Positions 58,139-64,000 of a stretch of DNA of 64,000 nucleotides are shown here, one piece after another. The notes under the pieces were generated by a model. The model was given only the letters and a program-made list of their open reading frames with translations, made no database searches and was not told the origin of the DNA. The stretch is from Chondrus crispus (lineage: Eukaryota > Rhodophyta > Florideophyceae > Gigartinales > Gigartinaceae), in contig NW_005178942.1 of assembly GCF_000350225.1 (NCBI RefSeq), positions 251,272 to 315,271 of the forward strand, written 5' to 3'. The position numbers were made by a program, and so were the translations under genes. The first letter of the stretch is position 1, and each line of letters opens with the position of its first letter.

Positions 58139-59710
58139 GTGGATCATGTCATTGTCACTTCTCCTCCACTTCTATACGGTACTTCGACAGACTGCACATC
58201 CACCACATCTATTTCCTTCTCCCTCCTCCACACACCCTTCCCCAACCCCCCCCTCACTCACCCGCCTCCCCCCATCTGGATCCTCACTTCGTCCTTTTTC
58301 TTCTTTTCATCCTGCTCTGTGCTGCTCTCCTCTCCTCCCCAGCCTCCCACCGCCCCTCTGCATCTGCGTACCTGGACCCTCCCTCCGTCTTCCACAAATT
58401 CCGTCACCATTTCCAGAATAGCTGCCATTTCGTCGTCGGCCTCGGCCTTGCCGGGCCTCTCCTCCTCTTCGGAACATGCTTCCCAGCCTCCGTCTGCTCC
58501 TCCGCCCCCGCCCCCGGAGCTCATCGTCGGCTACGTTTCGTCCCGCAAGAAGCAACGCCAGTTTTTTGATGGCCTGGAAACCACCGCCACCAATTGGACA
58601 GGTCGTTTAGGCCCGCACGGCACTCCCGTTTCCGTACGTCTAGTACGCTTGACTGATGATCAACCTATACCATCTACACTGCACGCTGTCTTTCACAAAC
58701 GAACGGACGATATGGCCGCCGCTTTGGCAACTGACGACTACGATGCTAAACAGCGTTGTTTAAAACTTGAAGAAATTCTTCAAGACCCCCGATTTCCATC
58801 CCCAAGATTCTTGTCTCGTCGGGACAACATTCCGCACAGGTCCTACCCTGTTGTTGCAATCGATCCACTTCAGGGCGTCTGGAAGCTTGTCGATCGCACT
58901 GTCATCGGTCAGGCTGTAGACAAGACTTTTGGAAAGAAGGCCGAATCCATGTTTAGGTCTGGCATTAACAGTGCCTCTTCTATCCCGTGGGTTCAAATTA
59001 GCGGGGAGCAAACTATTGACCAAATGAGGGACTTGCTTCAAACTAATCTCAACTTCCCTATCATTCTCAAGCGGAGGCTTGCTTGCGGCTCACAAGCGAG
59101 TCACGAGATGGTTATAGCCGACGACATAGAATCTGCCATTAGTGCGATTCACGATGTCTTCCGCCCTGGCCCGGTGGGTGTAGAGAACGGCAAACCCGTG
59201 GGCAATCGATTCCTCAAGGGCTTAGCGCGGCCTGCAAATCATTTTGGATTTGATGTCATCGCTCAGGAATTCATTGCAGACCACGGCGGCATTCTCTTCA
59301 AGATCTACGCTGTTGGGAAGCGGCTTGTGGTGCAACCGCGCCCTGGAGTGGTGCGCAATCTAAAGGGACCATCCGGCAGCTACTACTATTTTGATTCACA
59401 ACAGCTTGGACGTGTCACCGGCTTGGGGAGACATGAGTTTGATGCAAACACCGGTCGATGCATAGGCACGAAAGCTATCATGCCGAGTGAGAAATTGGCG
59501 GGCGAAATAGTGGCTGCATTGTCGAAGGAGTTGGGGCTAAGTCTCATCGGGGTGGACTTGGTATATGATGTGGGGCAAAAAAAATATTATGTGGTGGATA
59601 TTAACTACTTTCCCGGATACAAGGGCATTGCTTGTGCAAACAGATGGATTCTACAGCACATTTGTGATTTGGTCTGGAAGACATTGCATGCTGTGGAGGA
59701 GGGTAAATAA
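58139..59710 (+). CDS. Inositol-tetrakisphosphate 1-kinase (ITPK) family
   Basis: An ATP-grasp kinase of the ITPK family, which phosphorylates inositol polyphosphates on the way to phytic acid (InsP6). From 58517 the protein has LIVGYVSSRKK (the family N-terminus), FPIILKRRLACGSQASHEMVI (nucleotide-binding lysine region), IAQEFIADHGGILFKIYAVG and, at the end, IGVDLVYD...VVDINYFPGYKG, which holds the metal-binding Asp and Asn. About 398 residues from 58517 to the stop at 59710 cover the whole catalytic domain. The start is uncertain: the open frame begins with GTG at 58139, has no ATG before the catalytic core and codes for Ser/Pro/Thr-rich text. A small upstream exon or a long leader is possible, with AG acceptor-like sites near 58132 and 58340. 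Confidence 0.85.
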   Translation: MDHVIVTSPPLLYGTSTDCTSTTSISFSLLHTPFPNPPLTHPPPPIWILTSSFFFFSSCSVLLSSPPQPPTAPLHLRTWTLPPSSTNSVTISRIAAISSSASALPGLSSSSEHASQPPSAPPPPPPELIVGYVSSRKKQRQFFDGLETTATNWTGRLGPHGTPVSVRLVRLTDDQPIPSTLHAVFHKRTDDMAAALATDDYDAKQRCLKLEEILQDPRFPSPRFLSRRDNIPHRSYPVVAIDPLQGVWKLVDRTVIGQAVDKTFGKKAESMFRSGINSASSIPWVQISGEQTIDQMRDLLQTNLNFPIILKRRLACGSQASHEMVIADDIESAISAIHDVFRPGPVGVENGKPVGNRFLKGLARPANHFGFDVIAQEFIADHGGILFKIYAVGKRLVVQPRPGVVRNLKGPSGSYYYFDSQQLGRVTGLGRHEFDANTGRCIGTKAIMPSEKLAGEIVAALSKELGLSLIGVDLVYDVGQKKYYVVDINYFPGYKGIACANRWILQHICDLVWKTLHAVEEGK

Positions 59711-60016
59711 GCGTGCGGAGTTGTTTTCCAACGAGAATTCATGCCATGGCCTACCCGTCTAGGACACGTAGGTAGGCAGGTAGCCCGATTTGCCGCACGT
59801 GCTATGCATTCGATGGTTAACTGCGCAACTGTGTAAGACAGAGACCCTGTCGTGACCGGCAGAAAGTCAATTTCCCGGCGAGTTAGAATAGGACCAGTGG
59901 CCATGCTTGGCGATGATGTGTTTTTCTGCAGTTTGACATGAAGAAGTGAGGTACTGTATGCGTGAAGTTGGGTCGTTGGATATTTATACAACGGGGCATT
60001 GGACAGCCTGAGTTTA
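59711..60016. other. Intergenic region
   Basis: Nothing recognised; it ends with the TA target of the Tc1/mariner element (60015-60016). Confidence 0.5.
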
Positions 60017-60088
60017 CAGTGGTGGCAAAAAATATAGCACTCCAGCTTGAAGTACAGGGGGGGGGGTCGCGCAATAGTGCCTAGTTTA

Positions 60089-62266
60089 GTAGTGCCTCCC
60101 TCTATATAGTGCTATGCCTCAGCCTCTGCCACAGGTTATCATAAGCTCACACGTGTATCATCTGGCATGGTTCAATGTTACGATATGGAGGTGCGGTGGC
60201 GGGAAAACATGGCGATGAGTGCTCACCTGTATCAGGATCCGCTTCAGTCAAGCAATACCTGCGACAGCCCTGGTACAATGGGCGCTCTCCCCTTTCCCCC
60301 CATTGTCTTTCAACCCATCACCACATGATCCCTTATCAACAACCTTAATGTCGCCTATCAATAACGTTCAAGTTTCAGTTCGCCAACCCCCAAAAGATGC
60401 CCGCACACGACTCACTCTAAGTGAGAAAATTGAGGCGGGACGTTTGCTCAAACTCGGTCATTCAGCTGAGCATATCATGAAGAATTATCATGTGTCACGG
60501 CGAACTGTAACCAACATATCTTCGAACATTGACGCAATTATGAAGAAAGCGCAGGCAGCAAACGTGTCGATGCATGCCAAGACAATGAGGTCTGCGCAAT
60601 TTCCCAAGCTCGAAACACAAATTATGCATTTTATATCCCTCGCTCGCTCTGCTAAGATGCCAGTCACTCATGCCATAATATTATACAAAGCATTATGCTT
60701 GAAAGAGGAACTTCTCAAGCAAGACATTTCTGTTGACGAAGCAAGTATGCTTGAAACTTTTACAGCTTCCCGGGGATGGACGGATAAATTCGTAAGGCGC
60801 CATTCGTTCCGTTCGATAGCGCTCCATGGAGAAGCTGGAAGTGTTGATGTGACTGGTGTGGCTGCTGATATTGTAGCCTTGCGGAAAAAGCTTCGCGAGT
60901 ATGAACCACCAAATATATATAACTTTGACGAGACGGGATTGTTTTTTAAACTTCTTCCCGGCAGAACTTACATTTGTACAAATGAGCATAAGAAGTCTGT
61001 ACGTGGCACAAAAGCTATGAAGGCAAAGGATCGTATCACTGCGTACGTGGGTACGAACGCAGATGGAACATGTAAATAGCCTATGGCAATTATTGGAAAG
61101 CCTATGAATCCGAGATGCTTTAGGCTTGGGACACCACTTGTTACGTATTTTAGTCAGGGCAACGCATGTTCCGACTCAGTGACATTCAAGAAGTGGTTTA
61201 ATAATTTGTTTATACCCTTTGTGCGAAGCAAAACGTCCAAGCCCGTTGTTCTCCTCACGGATAACTGTGGTCCTCACGGCACAGATATTGTGGACCACAC
61301 AGGACAGATACAAATTATAACATTACCTCCTAACTGCACTGCTGCTCACCAGCCTATTGACTTGGGAATAATTGCGTCATGGAAGAGCAAGTATAGGAAT
61401 TCCATGCTGAGGAAAATCGTTATGGATATAGAGCATCGATCTGAGAGGCGAGAGACAACTAAGGCGAAAAAGAGGGGCACGAGAGGTATTGGGAAAGGCT
61501 ATAACCCCCACATGCTCCACGTCGCGGAGATGGTCTTCGACACGTGAAGGGAAGTCACACAGCAAACGATAGTTCGGTGTTGGAATAAAGCAGACATAAT
61601 GCCGTTGGAAATGCAGGCCAGTTTGGCTGCGACACACGGGAAAATGCGCAGCAGTCGGCTGACAATTGAAAAACGCGTGCTGGATGACATAAGTTCAATG
61701 ATGAGATGTCTATCCATAAATATTTGTGAAACGGATCCGTTAGCAATATACAAGGACGAGGGATTGACCTGTGGCGCAGTCGGGGAGCGGATTGAGGGGG
61801 AGACACAGAGTACTATCCGTGAGGGAATTTTGAATGATGCCATGGATGATGCAGTCGAGCTGGATGGCACCCTTTACAGTAACGAATCCGACTGCACCGA
61901 AGATGATGTCGAATCAAATGACCAGAGGATGTTGTTACCCGTCCCAAATTCGTTGAAACTATCAGACATGTTTATCAACTTAGAATCCCTAGCGTACGAG
62001 TGTGATGTATTGGAAGCGGCTATGCACTTGAGGAACGCCAAACAGGCCTTCATCTCTGCACGGGCTCATGCCAAGAAACATGATACAAGACAAGCGGTCA
62101 TAGATGACTTCTTTAAGATGTAAATATGTTACGCTTGGGCAGTGTTAATGGATTGTGTGTTGTTCCCAAATATTTGTATATGAGCCTGCTTTGTATAGTG
62201 CAATCCCTCGAATAGTGCCATAGCTAGAGGTCTGTCACGCTATAGCACTATATCGTAGGAGGCACT
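60089..62266 (+). mobile_element. pogo/Tigger-like DNA transposon inside the Tc1/mariner terminal repeat
   Basis: About 2.18 kb. Inverted ends are (C/T)AGTGCCTCC followed by TATATAGTGCTAT-like text, with a few mismatches over 27 bp. TA is seen on both sides (60087-60088 and 62267-62268). The single transposase gene runs from 60348 to 62123. Confidence 0.75.
60348..62123 (+). pseudogene. pogo/CENP-B-type transposase with two in-frame stops
   Basis: From the ATG at 60348 one frame of 591 codons runs to 62123, interrupted only by TAG at 61077-61079 and TGA at 61545-61547. The N-terminal helix-turn-helix (SEKIEAGRLLKLGHSAEHIM...SRRTVTNI) is followed by a CENP-B-type DNA-binding part. The DDE core shows NFDETGLFFKLLP, LLTDNCGPHG and CTAAHQPIDLGI. 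CWNKADIMP lies after the second stop, as in Jerky/Tigger proteins. With the frame otherwise preserved, the decay is recent, or the stops are assembly or sequencing errors. Confidence 0.82.
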
Positions 62267-62545
62267 GTATTTCTTTGTGCTCGAAAAGGGCCCTAGCACT
62301 GCTGGCACAAGCAACGCTGACACTAATCCCGCTGTCCGTTTTGCAAAAGCTTTCATATATTCTGCGTTATGATAGAAAACGTGCAGAACCCCCGGCAAAA
62401 AAGATAGTAACACTTGAAGTCAAACCCCCCCAAGCAGAAACTGTTCGCACGATTCCCGCGAAACTCAACCTATGTCATGCTTATAAAGAGGTGCAAGCTA
62501 CAGTGTTCAATTCCCAAAGAACTGAGAAGCCGTTTGAACTCCAGC

Positions 62546-63523
62546 ATGGCTCGCACGAAAAGTCTCACAGACTTTGAGAAGGGACAAATTTTGGCTCACC
62601 ATTCAAACTGCTGGTCACTTGCAGCAATCGCCAGGGAGCTGGACCGTCCTAGGAAGGTAGTACAGGGAGCTCGGTACGGCACCAAGAAAAGTCCGAGAAG
62701 ACCCCGAAAATTAACTGACTTTTGTGAAAGAATAATAATTCGTTCGGCGTCACAAGGAAATTTGAGCTCAGCTGGTATCGTCAAACCCCTATAAGTCCCC
62801 GGCAAAGCCCGTAGGGTCCGCCAATTGCTTCAGAACACCTTGCATCTGCGGTACAAGCGCCTGCAAAGAACCCCAGCGATGCAAGAACGCCATGAAAAAC
62901 AACGCCTAACATGGTCTATGGAGAAAATGACTTGGACGCGCTCTCAGTGGGACATAATCGTGTGGTCCGATGAAAAGAAATTTAATTTTGGACGGACCTG
63001 ACGGGCTGGCGTACAAATGGCACGATTTGCGTAGAAAGCAGTGGTTTTCGAAGCACCACAGCGGAGGAGGCAGCGTCATGGTTTGGGGTTGTTTTGCAGG
63101 CCAGAGAACGTCATCTGTAGTGATACTAAGCGGCACTGAGAACCGCATCAAATATGTCGACACATTACTAGAGTATTTGCCTCCTTTTGCGGACGGCCTT
63201 CCCCTTAATTAGACGTTTATGCAAGATGGAACGCCTCGCCACCGGTCGTCGGTGGCGAAAGCTTGGCTCAGAGACAATTTTATAAACGTTCTTGACTGGC
63301 CTGCGTATTCTCCGGACCTCAACCCTATCGAGAATGTGGGGGGATACTGGTCAGAAATGTTTATGCCAATCCACGGCAATTTGAGGACAGTAACTCTCTC
63401 GTGGACTGTATCGTCGCAGCTTGGAACAATTTATCAACTGAAACGCTGGAATCCTTGGTCTACTCGATGCAGAAACGCTGCATAGACGTCGTACAAGCTA
63501 GGGGTAAAAAGATAGACTACTAA
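62546..63523 (+). pseudogene. Tc1/mariner transposase remnant
   Basis: From the ATG at 62546 (MARTKSLTDFEKGQIL) an N-terminal helix-turn-helix reads AAIARELDRPRKVV. The catalytic motifs WSDEKKF (about 62960), FMQDGTPRHRS (about 63217) and WPAYSPDLNPIEN (about 63298) are all present but in different frames. There is a TAA at 62792-62794, a frameshift near 62980, a TAG at 63210-63212 and another frameshift between 63340 and 63400. The end LVDCIVAAWNNLS...RCIDVVQARGKKIDY stops at 63521-63523. It belongs to the Tc1-like DDE group. Dead. Confidence 0.85.
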
Positions 63524-63577
63524 ACGTCAACGGTTTTGTCTCTGCGAGCGTCACCATTAGCTTTCTTTCAAAGTGTT

Positions 63578-63773
63578 TCTATCTTTTTTTGCCGCGGGTT
63601 CTGCACTTTTTCTATCATAACGCAGAATATATTAAAGCTTTTGCAAAACGGACAGCGGGATTGGTGTGAGCGTCGCTTGTGCCAGCAGTTCTGCAGCCCT
63701 TTTCGAACATAAAGAAATACTTCTTGCTGGACATTCACAAACCTAACATGTGCTATATTTTTTGCTATCACTG
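63578..63773 (-). repeat. Right terminal inverted repeat of the Tc1/mariner element
   Basis: It matches the split left repeat (60017-60088 and 62269-62409) over nearly its full length, with about 10 percent differences by eye. Confidence 0.8.
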
Positions 63774-63775
63774 TA

Positions 63776-64000
63776 TATGAAGAGTGCATGTAATCCCGTC
63801 GCACGAAAGATGCGATAGATATCATACCGGTGCTGTCATCATCCTCTTAGACTATAAAAACACATGCATATTTGGACAGTCTTTTATGACACTCGTTGTG
63901 CAGGTGTTTTAAACGTTGTGAAGCCCTTCGACACTGCGGACATCTGCATTTAGCCGTCCATGGCGTAGTTCCTGTCGTTAAGAGCATCCTCCACGGTGGC
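63776..64000. other. Flank and possible start of another Harbinger-type MITE
   Basis: No gene seen. At 63978-63980 TTA is followed by AGAGCATCCTCCAC, close to the GAGCATCTCCAC terminus of the MITE at 40307, so a second copy may begin here and run out of the window. Confidence 0.4.

Larger units (their letters stand above)
60017..63773 (+). mobile_element. Tc1/mariner transposon with about 200-bp terminal repeats, split by a pogo-like element
   Basis: Both ends read CAGTG then a purine/T-rich GCAAAAAATATAGCAC, and TA is present on each side (60015-60016, 63774-63775). The right terminal repeat (about 63578-63773) matches 60017-60088 plus 62269-62409 on the left. The left one is therefore cut by the pogo-like element at a TA. 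Without that insertion the element is about 1.58 kb. Its transposase (62546-63523) is decayed. Confidence 0.8.

Noticed and set aside
1-64000. CRISPR array, bacterial operon or rRNA genes
   Set aside because: No regularly spaced direct repeats, no ribosome-binding-site pattern and no rRNA sequence; the window is eukaryotic.

Overview
The window reads as nuclear DNA of a eukaryote. The clues are spliced host genes, an emp24/p24 Golgi protein, a DXO/Rai1 nuclease, a multi-pass sugar/triose-phosphate-type translocator, a membrane fatty-acid desaturase, an inositol-phosphate kinase, and a 40 kb block of chromodomain Ty3/gypsy retrotransposons. Compact, mostly intronless genes in small islands beside long nests of LTR elements fit a florideophyte red alga of the Chondrus type. 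That is inference; nothing in the window proves the species.

Positions 1-40,000 are a nest of three large chromodomain Ty3/gypsy elements. Element C (minus strand, right end near 39.3 kb, left end at or beyond the window edge) was hit by element A (plus strand, 2187-32113; 5-bp target duplication GAGCG at 2182-2186 and 32114-32118). The 5' LTR of A was then hit by element B (minus strand, 2210-18459; duplication CGTGA at 2205-2209 and 18460-18464). A solo B-type LTR lies inside B (13056-14097) and a solo A-type LTR inside C (35682-36381, duplication CAGCC). At the left edge the end of another B-type LTR sits inside another A-type LTR. All three elements are broken fossils with several breaks in their coding regions. 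They use nearly the same primer-binding site.

The most unusual feature is shared by all three elements. Each carries, beyond integrase and towards the 3' LTR, an extra protein-coding region on the opposite strand to gag-pol. These antisense reading frames show short common motifs. In A the cassette lies between two copies of a hairpin plus polypurine tract. The A-type LTRs also carry three hairpins whose stems show paired substitutions between copies.

From 40.3 kb rightwards the DNA is an ordinary gene island. It holds a PIF/Harbinger-like MITE (40307-41074), a p24 gene, a DXO/Rai1 gene, a spliced CRAL-TRIO gene, a translocator gene, an omega-3-type desaturase gene, a small spliced gene that may encode cytochrome c oxidase subunit 7a, a partial unknown helical protein cut by an assembly gap, and an ITPK-type kinase. 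The last 4 kb is a second nest: a pogo/Tigger-like transposon inserted into the left terminal repeat of a Tc1/mariner transposon. The window ends just inside what looks like another Harbinger-type terminus.
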